From Lacipirellulaceae bacterium (GTDB lineage: Bacteria > Planctomycetota > Planctomycetia > Pirellulales > Lacipirellulaceae), in assembly GCA_040218535.1 (NCBI GenBank), contig JAVJRG010000012.1, positions 310,001 to 374,000 of the forward strand: a stretch of 64,000 bases of DNA, given 5' to 3'. Positions within the stretch are counted from its first letter, which is position 1. Each line of letters starts with the position of its first letter. This document shows positions 50,708 to 59,943 of the stretch, in pieces. Both the position numbers and the translations under genes were made by a program. Under the pieces are notes generated by a model, which was not told the DNA's origin, ran no database searches, and saw only the letters and a program-made list of their open reading frames with translations.

Positions 50708-51712
50708 ATGCTTCGCCGATTGCCGGCATGCCTCGCATGCTCACTCTTGCTCTACACTGTTGCTATTGTTAGCGTTTCGGCAGCCACATCTTCTTACCAC
50801 ATTGGCAACAGTCTTACTTGGGACAGCCAACCAAAAGCTCTAGAGTCTTTCGCTGCTGCACGAGGAAAAGAGCACGAGGCGGGCTATCACATCCGCACGA
50901 GTTCTTCCCTGGCGATGATCGAGGAACATCACGATGCGATCTCGCGCCGGGTGACCAATTCTGCCGAGCATGGTCGCTATCGGGAGGCGCTTCCCAGCCA
51001 CAAATGGGATGCGGTGACCATCCAACCTTTTGCCTCCGGCGGCTCGACCTTTGCCGATGATCTCGACGTCATCCACTCGATGATCGACCTGACGCAATCG
51101 AATCCTGCGAACGATCAGACCCAATTCTACATCTACGGTGGATGGCGAAACCGCAACGGCTACCGCAGTATCTGGGAACGTGAGAGTTCAACGGTTGAGA
51201 CAACCCGAACAGTTCAGTCTCGCGACTATTACGAAGATGTTGTCCGCAGAGTCCGCGAAGAAACCGATGCAGAAGTCTACCTAATTCCTGTAGGCGAAGT
51301 GATTTCGCGACTGGACTATGAAATCGAAGCCGGTGCGATTCCTGGTTTCGATTCTTTTCGCGATCTCTACCGTGACAACATCCACATGAGCTACTCGGTT
51401 GGCCGCTTCCTAGCGAGCCTGACGACGTTCGCTGTGACTCAAAACGAAAGTCCCTACGGAATGGAGGTCCCCGAAGACTTTTTCGGTGGATCGAAAATCC
51501 TATCTGCGGAACAGCAAATTGCCTTACAGGAGGTTGTAGCCGAAGTCATCAATGCAAATGATTACACCGGCACCGCGTACTTTGCCAATCCATACGAGAT
51601 GGCTCCAAGCATCAGCATTGCAGCGATCCCTGAACCCGCGTCTTTGCTACTAGCAAGCGGAATAATCCTTCTGACACCAGGAAGGCCAAGCCGTCTTAGC
51701 AGGACAGCCTGA
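50708..51712 (+). CDS. Secreted SGNH-hydrolase-like PEP-CTERM protein (short paralogue)
   Basis: A 334-residue paralogue of the upstream gene, sharing YHIGNSLTWDSQP, HEAGYHIRT, WDAVTIQPF, EETDAEVY and a DNIHMSYSVGRFLASLTTF block. It lacks the dockerin-like units and goes straight to a C-terminal IPEPASLLLASGIILLTPG sorting tag. The ATG at 50708 follows AGGAAA and gives a good signal peptide (LACSLLLYTVAIVSVSA); upstream in-frame codons belong to the intergenic region. Catalytic residues are again Ser in GNSLT and Asp/His in DNIH. It may be co-transcribed with 48981-50597 and converges on the DUF2490 gene. Confidence 0.87.
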   Translation: MLRRLPACLACSLLLYTVAIVSVSAATSSYHIGNSLTWDSQPKALESFAAARGKEHEAGYHIRTSSSLAMIEEHHDAISRRVTNSAEHGRYREALPSHKWDAVTIQPFASGGSTFADDLDVIHSMIDLTQSNPANDQTQFYIYGGWRNRNGYRSIWERESSTVETTRTVQSRDYYEDVVRRVREETDAEVYLIPVGEVISRLDYEIEAGAIPGFDSFRDLYRDNIHMSYSVGRFLASLTTFAVTQNESPYGMEVPEDFFGGSKILSAEQQIALQEVVAEVINANDYTGTAYFANPYEMAPSISIAAIPEPASLLLASGIILLTPGRPSRLSRTA

Positions 51713-51717
51713 CCGCA

Positions 51718-52437
51718 TTAGGGGCTGCGGAAGAAGTTCACTGAAACGATGTGGTTGTTTCGATCAGCCGCGTTTGGGACTTCGATCACCTGGTTGAGGT
51801 AACCAACCTCGACTCGCCAGCGCTGTTTCGGCTTGGGTTTGAAGCCGACTCCGACGAACACACGGTTCTGATTGAAGCCCGCCTCGGCACCCCAGTCGGT
51901 ATCGTTGAGGTGGTAGAACAGCTCGTCCCAACCGACCAAGGTCATCTTAGGCATCGAGGGGAGCGTGTGCGTCACGCGGAAGAATTGCCGCCAACGAAGT
52001 CCCAAGTCGTCCCCCGTTTCGATGAAACGCTGCTCGAAGCGTGAACGCGTTTGGAGCTTCAAATTGCCTACAGACTCCGTCCATATCCACTGCTGCCAAA
52101 TGCGGTTCTCGTCGAAGTCCTCCCGCGACAGCGGGGTGGTCCGGATCCAAGCGTATCCGGCCCAAACGGAGTGATTTGGATTGAGCGTCCAGCCAACACC
52201 AGGTCGGATGATGCTTTGGTTGAATCCGTCAGTATCCTCCAACAGGCGAAAGTGGCCATCAAACCACCACTTCATTCGATCTTCTTGCGAATCAAACGCT
52301 TGCAGGTCGCCTTGGGCAAGAACGGCAGTCCAGTATCCTGCATCATCGACGGCTTGAGCGGAGCAAGCACTGCTGACGAAACCCGCCGCGATGCTGAGGA
52401 GCATGCTCGGCAGGATCCTTGCTTTTGGACGCATCAT
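51718..52437 (-). CDS. DUF2490 outer-membrane-like protein
   Basis: About 239 residues from a Met at 52437, giving a plausible signal peptide (ILPSMLLSIAAGFVSSACSA). The mature part is a beta-barrel-like sequence with alternating aromatic residues: MKWWFDGHFRLLEDTDGF, IIRPGVGWTLNPNHSVWAGY, RSRFEQRFIETGDDLGLRWR. These fit DUF2490, a family of predicted small barrel proteins of unknown role. The longer frame beginning with TTG at 52503 seems unlikely. It ends 5 bp from the convergent SGNH gene. The barrel could be a surface component. Confidence 0.8.
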   Translation of the reverse strand: MMRPKARILPSMLLSIAAGFVSSACSAQAVDDAGYWTAVLAQGDLQAFDSQEDRMKWWFDGHFRLLEDTDGFNQSIIRPGVGWTLNPNHSVWAGYAWIRTTPLSREDFDENRIWQQWIWTESVGNLKLQTRSRFEQRFIETGDDLGLRWRQFFRVTHTLPSMPKMTLVGWDELFYHLNDTDWGAEAGFNQNRVFVGVGFKPKPKQRWRVEVGYLNQVIEVPNAADRNNHIVSVNFFRSP

Positions 52438-52630
52438 CTGACTGGTCTCGGAGAGCATTTCTGATAGGCTGACGACAGTTCCTGGCTTAATCGTTTTCGA
52501 CAATTATTGGTGTCGGCATCAGTCGGGCGTGTCCAGCTAGCAAACTTTGACTTGTGGTTACGCTTTCCTGAAGATCGCCCGCGGGCTGACGCCTCGCGGC
52601 CTATGACTATTACGTTTTTTTTGGACGCCC

Positions 52631-53410
52631 ATGGAAACTGTTCAAGGCAATCTTTACGACTACCCAAAATACTACGATCTCGTTTATGGCAGCGACTGGC
52701 AAGCGGAGTTTGAGTTTCTGGAGGACTGCTTCGAGATTCACACGGACCTGGTCGTCGAGCGTGTCTTCGAGCCGGCATGTGGCACCGGTCGACTGCTCGT
52801 GAAGTTTGCCGAGTCGGGCTACGAGATCGGGGGGCTCGACTTAAACGAAAAGGCCATCGACTACTGCAACCGACGGCTGGCGAAGGGTGGCTTCGACGAG
52901 ATGACGTTCGTCGGCGATATGACCGACTTCGAATTAGCCGAGCCAGTCGACGCTGCCTTCAATACGATCAATAGTTTTCGTCACCTGGCGACGGAACAGC
53001 AAGCGCGTGACCATCTACGGTGCATGGCCAATTGTCTGAAGCCTGGAGGACTTTATCTGCTGGGCTTGCACCTAACGCCCACGGCTGCCGAACCGATGCA
53101 GGAGGAAAGCTGGTCGGCTCGGCGGGGGAACCTCGCCGTTTGCTCTCGTCTTTGGGTTGAGGAGAGCGATCTAAAGACACGGAAAGAGCGTGTGGGGATG
53201 AGCTTCGACGTCTACACACCAACGAAGCAAATGCGTATCGTTGACGCAATCTCCTTCCGTATCTACACGGCTCCTCAGATGAGCAAATTACTCGCCGCCG
53301 TTCCAGAGTTCGAAATTGCGGCCACTTACGACTTTGGCTACGACGTTGGAAAGCCAATTGAAATCGGACCAGAGACAGAGGATGTGGTTTTCGTGCTGCG
53401 GAAGAAGTAA
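52631..53410 (+). CDS. SAM-dependent class I methyltransferase
   Basis: A 259-residue cytoplasmic methyltransferase. Motif I VFEPACGTGRLLVKFAE lies near residues 45-61, and motif II with the acidic residue in IGGLDLNEKAI (about 69-79). A motif III-like FNTINSFRHL and motif IV region MANCLKPGGLYLLGLHL (about 132-148) follow. The C-terminal half contains conserved tyrosines likely to form the substrate pocket. The target is not evident; small molecules and protein or lipid substrates are all possible. It stands alone, before a stem-loop repeat and the orphan at 53516. Confidence 0.88.
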   Translation: METVQGNLYDYPKYYDLVYGSDWQAEFEFLEDCFEIHTDLVVERVFEPACGTGRLLVKFAESGYEIGGLDLNEKAIDYCNRRLAKGGFDEMTFVGDMTDFELAEPVDAAFNTINSFRHLATEQQARDHLRCMANCLKPGGLYLLGLHLTPTAAEPMQEESWSARRGNLAVCSRLWVEESDLKTRKERVGMSFDVYTPTKQMRIVDAISFRIYTAPQMSKLLAAVPEFEIAATYDFGYDVGKPIEIGPETEDVVFVLRKK

Positions 53411-53430
53411 CCCGACACCACTTCTTTTAA

Positions 53431-53524
53431 TTGAACCACGAATTCTACGAATAGCACGAATCGCCCGCTGCTACGGCTATCGACAGATCTAGAACCTGCG
53501 GTATTCGTGTGATTCGTGGTTCAA
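53431..53524. repeat. Stem-loop supplying an apparent start codon
   Basis: Arms 53431-53455 and 53500-53524 match at about 20 of 25 positions (TTGAACCACGAAT). The GTG used by the frame at 53516 is within the right arm. Same ACGAAT family as 14955, 31776, 33779 and 34696. Confidence 0.8.
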
Positions 53525-54970
53525 AAAGTACGTGAAGACAAAGCCTGGAGGCTTGATAGGGCTTCGCACGAGAGAGTTTTCTGGCGACAATGGTGGCAAC
53601 CGAGCGAGGTGTCGCTCACCGACTATTACGTCGACAGCTTGAACCATTCCTGCCACCTAATTTCTATTTCTTCCTTGAGTGAAACACCGTCCACTGCCGC
53701 CGATTTGATTCCACGAACGTCGTTTCGTGAAGACCTGGATGTCTTCCTACGGTGTGCTGTTGAATGCGTGGCTAAGAACACAAGGCAGGAAGGCGACCGT
53801 TTGATCATAACGCTGACTGCTGATCAACGGGCTGCTTTTGGTGACGCGGAGGAAGTCGACGCTGATTTGACACCTGGCAGCTCTTTCCACGAGTGGTTGC
53901 TTGGGCAACTTGCTTCAGAAACGATCCCCCTCCACGCACGTCCGTCCAAGCAACCTCTGACGGTAAACGACTTAGTCTCTCCATTGTTCGCAGCCTACGA
54001 GGTTGAAGGGGGACAAGTGCATTTGGGGGGCTGCCAACTGACTGATCATCCCTTCTTCCGATTGACTTTTGCCGAAGACGACAAAACGGTCTGCCACGTG
54101 TTCGTCGCTCCCGACGGTTCGACGGTCGAGGATTCGCTCGTTCGCGAGCTGGGACTTGATGAAATCACTTCGTTCGGCGAACGCCATCCGCGGATCGACG
54201 ATGCCGCGATTTCCGCACTACGAGGTGCCGGGCAAAGAATTGCTTCGAAAGCTGCAAGCAGCAGGAATCCTGATGCGACGGTCGGCCAACCGCTAGCTGC
54301 GACGATTGTCTGGATTCGACATGCTGATGGGCAGCTTCAATTCACCATTGGCGAGTCGACTGCGACTCAAGCGTTCAGTAGCTGGGCCCGCTTGCTCAAG
54401 CCGCAGCCATTCGTGGCGCGGTTCTCAGGAGCGAGTGGGTTCAATCTAGCAGCTACTGATGACGGACGTATCGACCTCGCGGATCAGATCGAAGCATGCG
54501 AGCATTCCGGTCGAAGGGTCCTCAGACAGGACCTGATCGAATGTTCCGTCACCAGTCAGAAGGTTTTGCCTGAATTCACGGAAGTTTGTGCAGTCGTTGG
54601 ACTACCAGCCTTGAAGAGCGAGTTCGTCACTTGCGGCATGTGCCTGCAGCGAGTGAGCAAAGCAGCATTGGTCGATCAGACAGCTAGCGAGCTGCGTTGT
54701 CGTGCTTGCCTAAGCCTCAAAAAAGTCGGTAAAGATGACCCGAGGCTAGTCTGGATCTTCGGCGAACACCCAGGACTCGACCGGTGGGGTCGCTGGCAAA
54801 TGGCGGAAACGGAAGCCGTCTACATTGCTCAGGGGGCGACCCTTACCAAAAGGCTGCTGGTGGTTGTCGATAAGGAGACCCTGGGAGTCCGTAGGTTAGC
54901 CACTTCGGGACTCCTGAGTCCGGGCTGGGTCGACGTGAGCGAGGCGACGCAGAGCGATCTTCTAAAATAG
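53516..54970 (+). CDS. Large orphan protein with a C-terminal zinc-binding segment
   Basis: A 484-residue cytoplasmic protein without a signal peptide. The long central part is beta/alpha mixed, with an acidic stretch around residues 120-150. Four cysteines arranged as CGMC and CRAC (about 376-379 and 398-401) suggest a structural zinc ribbon. No recognised enzyme motif. The GTG at 53516 lies inside a stem-loop arm, so the first residues (MVQKVR) may be repeat-derived and the true start may be a few codons later. It is followed by the rpoD leader region. I recognise no family. Confidence 0.6.
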   Translation: MVQKVREDKAWRLDRASHERVFWRQWWQPSEVSLTDYYVDSLNHSCHLISISSLSETPSTAADLIPRTSFREDLDVFLRCAVECVAKNTRQEGDRLIITLTADQRAAFGDAEEVDADLTPGSSFHEWLLGQLASETIPLHARPSKQPLTVNDLVSPLFAAYEVEGGQVHLGGCQLTDHPFFRLTFAEDDKTVCHVFVAPDGSTVEDSLVRELGLDEITSFGERHPRIDDAAISALRGAGQRIASKAASSRNPDATVGQPLAATIVWIRHADGQLQFTIGESTATQAFSSWARLLKPQPFVARFSGASGFNLAATDDGRIDLADQIEACEHSGRRVLRQDLIECSVTSQKVLPEFTEVCAVVGLPALKSEFVTCGMCLQRVSKAALVDQTASELRCRACLSLKKVGKDDPRLVWIFGEHPGLDRWGRWQMAETEAVYIAQGATLTKRLLVVVDKETLGVRRLATSGLLSPGWVDVSEATQSDLLK

Positions 54971-56162
54971 TGCCGCTCGAATGTCCTAAAGTTAGGCCTT
55001 GGCTGCAATTACGGCGTTTTCTTGAGCCTGGCAGCAGGGTGGGGTTATTCTGAAAATAACGAGAAAACGCTGGACTTAAAGGTTGACGTGAATACAATTT
55101 ATAAGCTGGAAACGGCTCAAACCCCCTCATAGCCGCTTACCTCCAGACGCACGCAGTCGTAAGTATTTTTTTCCGTGGTTCTTGCCCCGCCTGAGGTGTC
55201 CAACCTTACCAAGACCATTGCATAACGCAGTGACGAGCGAACTGTCCTCTAGGTAGTCCCTCATAACTGTTCGCAAGCTCTTGGCCGTTGTGCATTCTCT
55301 CCTGAGGCAACCCTCGCCAGTTGTGGCTGACTTACCTGATTGTGCTGACTAGGTCCGGGGCAGTGGATCTAACAAGGCAGGAGCATTGAGGGCAGCGTGA
55401 ATACGTTGCTGTCGTGCGCTTTGTTGGAATGTTATTACCTATTACAGCCCGTGTGTATGCGTCAATTTCTGTCTGCTATCAAATGGATTGATCGCTTCGC
55501 GCTCCCTTAGCGCTAGCTGTATGCAGCTAGATGTGCTGCAGCAGGCTGAGTAGCGGATCGGTTTCCAGCTGAATATTCAGAATTGATGTGAGATTTCGAG
55601 AGACTGTTCGAGTTGATTGGACGTGTCACTAGTGGACCTTCAATCAGATACCCGGCCAGTCTCGATTAGGAAAACCTTGGTTAGCCGGGGGCTTCCATGC
55701 AACTGTAACTTTTTACCAAATGCAAAGTAGGACGCGACTTACGACCCTTTAGTGTTAGAATTACTTACCTTTTGACGAGATTCAAGCGATGGCAGTCGCC
55801 TTGGTAATTCAGCTCGCTCGCTGGTTGAAGAATTTTTCAAGCGGAGCAGTGAAAGTTAAACCTTGTGCTTCTCAAGAGCTATCTTCTCCTCGCCATGTCT
55901 CGTCAGGACAAACCGCATTTAGAGATACCTTCATAAGAGACTTCCGAAAAGAATACGCTACGCCCGCAGCGCCGGTGGCATGGGACCTCCCCTCACTCTG
56001 CAGTCCATGCCCGCTTCGCCCTTCTCGTATTCTTCTCCGCAGCGATAACATTGGCGCACCATCGAGAGCTTCTCGACCGATGTCCTTTGGCCAAGAGCGC
56101 CCAAATTGTCGCTCCTGTTTTTGACAAACGAATCCTCCAGATACTCCCCAGGAGATTGACCC
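54971..56162. other. 1.2-kb non-coding region before rpoD
   Basis: No plus-strand frame here looks coding; short frames lack family features and codon bias. Minus-strand ORFs in its right part are mostly rpoD shadows. A possible tiny minus-strand peptide (about 55958-56062) encodes CYRCGEEYEKGEAGMDC. The region could be a long 5' leader of rpoD or hold an unrecognised small RNA; I found no RNase P, tmRNA or SRP RNA consensus. Confidence 0.5.
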
Positions 56163-57707
56163 TTGTACGACGCAATGTTGGACCAAGACCTTGAGAACGA
56201 CTCGGCAACCGCTGAGGTCGACGCCGATTTGAATGGCAAAGGCAAGAAGGTCGAAGATGATGATTCCGATGGCGTTTCGATTTCGATCGCTGATGATAAA
56301 GCCGAAGAGGATGAAGAGGAGCTTCTCGAGACTGAATCGTGGTCGGACGATCCCGTGCGAATGTATCTTACCCAAATGGGCGAGATCCCTCTGCTAACGC
56401 GCCAGGAAGAAATCAACCTTGCCCGCCGCATCGAGACGACCCGTACTTCGTTCCGTCGCCGCCTGCTGGCCTGCGACTACGTGATCCGTGCCGCCTACAA
56501 AGTGCTGAAGCGTGTCCACGAAGGACAACTTCCCTTTGATCGCACGGTACAGGTTTCCGTGACGGATCGGCTGGAGAAGGAGCAAATCCTTGGTCGTTTG
56601 CCACACAACTTGGCAACCCTGGAAACGCTGCTAGAGCGCAATGAGCATGATTACCGGATTGCGACCAGTAAGAGCGAGAAGATGAGCAAGCGTCGCGAGG
56701 CGTGGAAACGCCTTGGCCTACGACGCCGTCGAGCGGTCATGCTGGTCGAAGAACTTGGCTTGCGAACCCAGCGCATCGAACCACAGATCGCAACGCTGGA
56801 GCAATTCAACAGCCGAGTCATCGAACTGCAGGCTGAGCTGGCCAGATTGAAGAAGAATCGTCGCCCCATGTCGGAGCGCAAAGAAGCCCTGGTCGAGTTG
56901 CGAAACATCCTGCGAGCAACGCAAGAAACACCAACCAGCCTGCGAAATCGTGTCAACACTCTGCGCGAGATCTACACCAAGTACCAACGCGCGAAGCGGG
57001 GACTTAGTGAAGGAAACCTGCGTCTGGTTGTCTCGATCGCCAAAAAGTACCGCAACCGCGGCCTGAGCTTTCTCGATCTGATTCAAGAGGGCAACGCTGG
57101 TCTGATGCGTGCGGTCGATAAGTTCGAGTATCGTCGTGGGTTTAAGTTCTGCACGTACGCTACGTGGTGGATTCGCCAAGCGATCACTCGTGCCGTGGCG
57201 GACCAAAGCCGTACGATTCGCATCCCCGTCCACATGGTCGAAACGATGAGCCGCGTCCGCAACGTATCTCGCATGTTGCTCCAACGGCTGGGACGCGAGC
57301 CGACGATCGAAGAAACGGCCAAGGCGGCTGAATGTTCTGTCGAAGAAGCACGTCGCGTATTGGCCATGAGCCGCTATCCGATCAGCCTTGACCGACCCGT
57401 GGGTAACAGCGAGGACAGCCACTTCGGCGACCTCCTACCAGACTCGGGCGCTGAGAGCCCGCACATCGGTGCTGGTCAAGAGATGCTCCGCACACGAATC
57501 ACCTCCGTGCTAAAGACCCTCAGCTACCGCGAACGCGAAATCATCAAACTTCGCTACGGCTTGGGCGACGGCTACAGCTACACGCTGGAAGAAGTGGGCC
57601 ACATCTTCAAAGTGACCCGCGAGCGTATCCGCCAAATCGAGGCGAAGGCGGTTCGCAAGCTCCAACAGCCAAGCCGCAGCCAGGAGCTTTCGGGATTCTT
57701 GGATTAG
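56163..57707 (+). CDS. rpoD: RNA polymerase primary sigma factor (RpoD)
   Basis: A 514-residue sigma-70 family factor. Region 1.2 begins near residue 59 with [20 protein letters not shown]. An acidic N-terminal stretch (about 15-55) precedes it. A long nonconserved helical insertion lies at about 130-260. Regions 2.1-2.4 include [20 protein letters not shown] and [20 protein letters not shown]. Region 3 begins about 358, and region 4 ends with the [23 protein letters not shown]. The TTG at 56163, with AGGAG about 8 bases upstream, is the likely start; the ATG at 56175 is poorly spaced. Terminator at 57737. Confidence 0.96.
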   Translation: MYDAMLDQDLENDSATAEVDADLNGKGKKVEDDDSDGVSISIADDKAEEDEEELLETESWSDDPVRMYLTQMGEIPLLTRQEEINLARRIETTRTSFRRRLLACDYVIRAAYKVLKRVHEGQLPFDRTVQVSVTDRLEKEQILGRLPHNLATLETLLERNEHDYRIATSKSEKMSKRREAWKRLGLRRRRAVMLVEELGLRTQRIEPQIATLEQFNSRVIELQAELARLKKNRRPMSERKEALVELRNILRATQETPTSLRNRVNTLREIYTKYQRAKRGLSEGNLRLVVSIAKKYRNRGLSFLDLIQEGNAGLMRAVDKFEYRRGFKFCTYATWWIRQAITRAVADQSRTIRIPVHMVETMSRVRNVSRMLLQRLGREPTIEETAKAAECSVEEARRVLAMSRYPISLDRPVGNSEDSHFGDLLPDSGAESPHIGAGQEMLRTRITSVLKTLSYREREIIKLRYGLGDGYSYTLEEVGHIFKVTRERIRQIEAKAVRKLQQPSRSQELSGFLD

Positions 57708-57736
57708 CAAAGCCGCCAAAGCTAGTATTTCACACG

Positions 57737-57771
57737 ACCCCGCAACGTTGCACAGCGTTGCGGGGTTTTTT
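57737..57771 (+). terminator. Rho-independent terminator of rpoD
   Basis: A GC-rich hairpin (CCCGCAACG and CGTTGCGGG with an 8-nt loop) is followed by six T. It starts 30 bp after the rpoD stop. Confidence 0.92.
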
Positions 57772-57917
57772 CGTGCTTGCTGTGGAGTGGAGTTCCAACA
57801 TCACCGGGAAAAGGATTCAAACTCTTGGGGCCAAAACAATGGGCGGTCTAATTACTTCGTACGAAACGAACTTTGAGCTTGTTCAGTGAGGAACATAGGA
57901 GTGCTCTTACAGAGGAC

Positions 57918-58643
57918 TTACGAAATCCGTCGCCGCGCTGCCAAACAACTGACTGCAGCAAAACAGCCCGTCAGTAGGGCCGCAGGCTCAGGCGTTGACA
58001 CAAACACGCCGCGGACTTGAATCGCGGCAATCTCGACCGTTTGGTCACTTTGGATAATAACGCCCGGCAGTAAAGGAATTCCAATCGTCATCGGAAAGGC
58101 AATCAAGTCCTCAAAGAGCAGATAATCTCGACCTTCCACCCCGGGGAAGAAACCTACCGGCGAGGTGTTCGATTGGAACACGCTGGAAAAGTTTAGTTCC
58201 AGTGTACTTGCCTCGGTCAGATAGACTGCCACGTCAAATGGTACACTCATGTCGAGCTCGCGAATGGCCAACATCATGCCGTCTTCGAAACGGAGGCTGT
58301 CATTCAGCGGCCCGATACCAGGTTGCGTGGTTTCGGAGATCCCTGCGCTTCCGAACGCGGTCACATTCGGCAATGGGGTGAACACGCCTTGAGCTGGCGT
58401 GATGTTGAAGCTTTGGCCGAACTCGTCAAGCAACTCCAAGCTATTCGAGTTGATCGAATTAGAATCAATCACATTCCAATGCGTGCCTGTCGGCGAACTC
58501 AGCACTCCCCCACTGCCAACATAAGCACCTGCACCGCCAAAATCGAGATTCAAGGTGCGGATGTCTTGTGCAACGGCAAACCGGCCACCGAAAAGTAAGC
58601 AAAGGCCAGCAACGAGGCTTGCTAAGTGAGTGAGAGTTTTCAC
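57918..58643 (-). CDS. Secreted PEP-CTERM protein, unknown function
   Basis: A 241-residue exported protein with a signal peptide (MKTLTHLASLVAGLCLLFGG, cleavage near AVA). A Gly/Ser/Asn-rich beta body has no catalytic motif (LDFGGAGAYVGSGGVLSSP and many N/S/T). The C-terminus STPEPAALLTGCFAAVSCLA then ARRR is a PEP-CTERM tag. It lies between the rpoD terminator and the cobalamin riboswitch, transcribed away from the latter, so it is not part of the B12-controlled unit. The spacer to the riboswitch is about 170 bp. Function unknown. Confidence 0.85.
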   Translation of the reverse strand: MKTLTHLASLVAGLCLLFGGRFAVAQDIRTLNLDFGGAGAYVGSGGVLSSPTGTHWNVIDSNSINSNSLELLDEFGQSFNITPAQGVFTPLPNVTAFGSAGISETTQPGIGPLNDSLRFEDGMMLAIRELDMSVPFDVAVYLTEASTLELNFSSVFQSNTSPVGFFPGVEGRDYLLFEDLIAFPMTIGIPLLPGVIIQSDQTVEIAAIQVRGVFVSTPEPAALLTGCFAAVSCLAARRRIS

Positions 58644-58815
58644 GAGTACTCCGATAAGGCGTGGCGTTGATTCGAAGCGGGAAGGATCGATATTTTTTGA
58701 ATATAAGCGGCAGTCAAAGACGACGCAAATTTATCCACAAGCATCGCGAACCGCCTTGGCGGGGGGCTTTACATTCCCGCACCGCATGGTAATCTTCCCG
58801 TCGTTGAAACAACCC

Positions 58816-59012
58816 GCGTTGGTGAATCCGCCAAGATTTTGTGCTTGGCTGAACAACAGGGAACTCCGGTGCGATTCCGGGACGGCCCCGCCGCTGTGAC
58901 TGGGTATTAGGTGTTTGCATTCTACTGAATGCCATTGCCTGCGAGCGTTTTCCACGCTCCGGGTGAGAAGGCTGCGAACACCGCTGCTCAGGAGTCAGAA
59001 GACCTACCAATG
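58816..59012 (+). ncRNA. Cobalamin (B12) riboswitch
   Basis: The plus strand shows the conserved core of the cobalamin aptamer: GGGAA at 58859-58863, then GGTGCGATTCCGGGAC and GGCCCCGCCGCTGTGAC (the catalytic-like internal pairs of the class). The B12 box AGTCAGAAGACCTACC lies at 58993-59008 and matches the family consensus. The closing stem can form between GTTGGT (58818) and ACCAAT (59005-59010). It is about 122 bp upstream of the first gene of the operon at 59134 and should turn expression off when adenosylcobalamin or another corrinoid is bound. The spacer lacks an obvious terminator, so control of translation is more likely. Confidence 0.93.
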
Positions 59013-59133
59013 CTTGTAGCGAGATGTGCTTGCGAGGGCGAGCAACTCGTGCGACCTGCGATTGTTTGACGGCCCCACTAAATCGGGAACGTCGCAAGCG
59101 GTTGGTATGTGCTATTCCCTTTATCCCTGCGCA

Positions 59134-59943
59134 ATGAATCCGCCCGCTAAGGGCCGGCGTGCATTTACGCTCGTCGAATTGCTGGTGACAATCGCCGTGA
59201 TCGGTGTACTTGTTGGCTTGCTGCTACCAGCAGTTCAGGCGGCACGAGAAGCGGCACGGCGTACGCAATGCCAGAATCGCCTGAAGCAGATCGGGCTGGC
59301 ACTCCACGAGTATCACAACGCGAACGAGGCATTCCCCACGGGATGCGTCGAGTGGCGGCCTTGGGGAAACACAACGAAACGACAACTGGCATGGTCTGCG
59401 TTCCTGCTGCCGCAGTTAGAGCAACAGACTCTTTTCGACCAACTCGATCTCAGCAAACCCTTCGACGATCCGGCAAATCAGGCCGCTGAGACGACGCTCG
59501 TGTCGTACCTCTGCCCTAGTAACGCAAACTACGAATCGAACCAAGCCAGCGTCCCTAAGACGTTCGGCCGGAGCGATTTCGGCGGCATCTATGGGGAGCG
59601 GATCACCGGCCCGAACAACCCGGCCAAAGGAGTGATGCTGCTTGACCGGGCGATTCGAATCTCTGAGATCACCGATGGCACCTCGCAGACGCTGATCGTT
59701 GCTGAGGATTCCAGGTCACCCGATGGTCAGTGGATCAACGGTCGCAACTTGTTCGACCAAGCGTTTGCCATCAATGCGGCACCAAGCTTTGAAAACGACA
59801 TTCGGAGCGAACACCCGGGCGGGGCGAATGGGTTGGCTGCCGACGGATCGGTTCATTTCCTTGCTGAGTCAACAGAAGAACTGGTTCTTGCCGCCTGGTG
59901 TACACGTTCTGGCGAAGAGCTGATTGAGGGTTGGTCTCCATGA
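59134..59943 (+). CDS. DUF1559 pseudopilin-like protein, first gene of the B12-riboswitch operon
   Basis: A 269-residue protein. The prepilin-like N-terminus (MNPPAKGRRAFTLVELLVTI, with +5 Glu) is followed by the family block LLPAVQAAREAARRTQC, then the globular region with TSQTLIVAEDS and a SEHPGGANGLAADGSVHF motif. An ATG nine codons upstream (59107) is an alternative start. The stop overlaps the next gene's ATG as ATGA, so it is translationally coupled to the DUF4465 gene. The cobalamin riboswitch directly upstream should control it, which is unusual for this very common planctomycete family and suggests a pilin-like structure used in corrinoid capture. Confidence 0.88.
   Translation: MNPPAKGRRAFTLVELLVTIAVIGVLVGLLLPAVQAAREAARRTQCQNRLKQIGLALHEYHNANEAFPTGCVEWRPWGNTTKRQLAWSAFLLPQLEQQTLFDQLDLSKPFDDPANQAAETTLVSYLCPSNANYESNQASVPKTFGRSDFGGIYGERITGPNNPAKGVMLLDRAIRISEITDGTSQTLIVAEDSRSPDGQWINGRNLFDQAFAINAAPSFENDIRSEHPGGANGLAADGSVHFLAESTEELVLAAWCTRSGEELIEGWSP

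Noticed and set aside
55083-55105. A possible sigma-70 promoter TTGACG and TATAAG upstream of rpoD
   Set aside because: The spacing is 11 bp instead of about 17, so it does not form a standard promoter.
55789-56124. A 111-codon plus-strand frame before rpoD
   Set aside because: Composition is not protein-like, it has no plausible Shine-Dalgarno, and it falls in the non-coding leader region.
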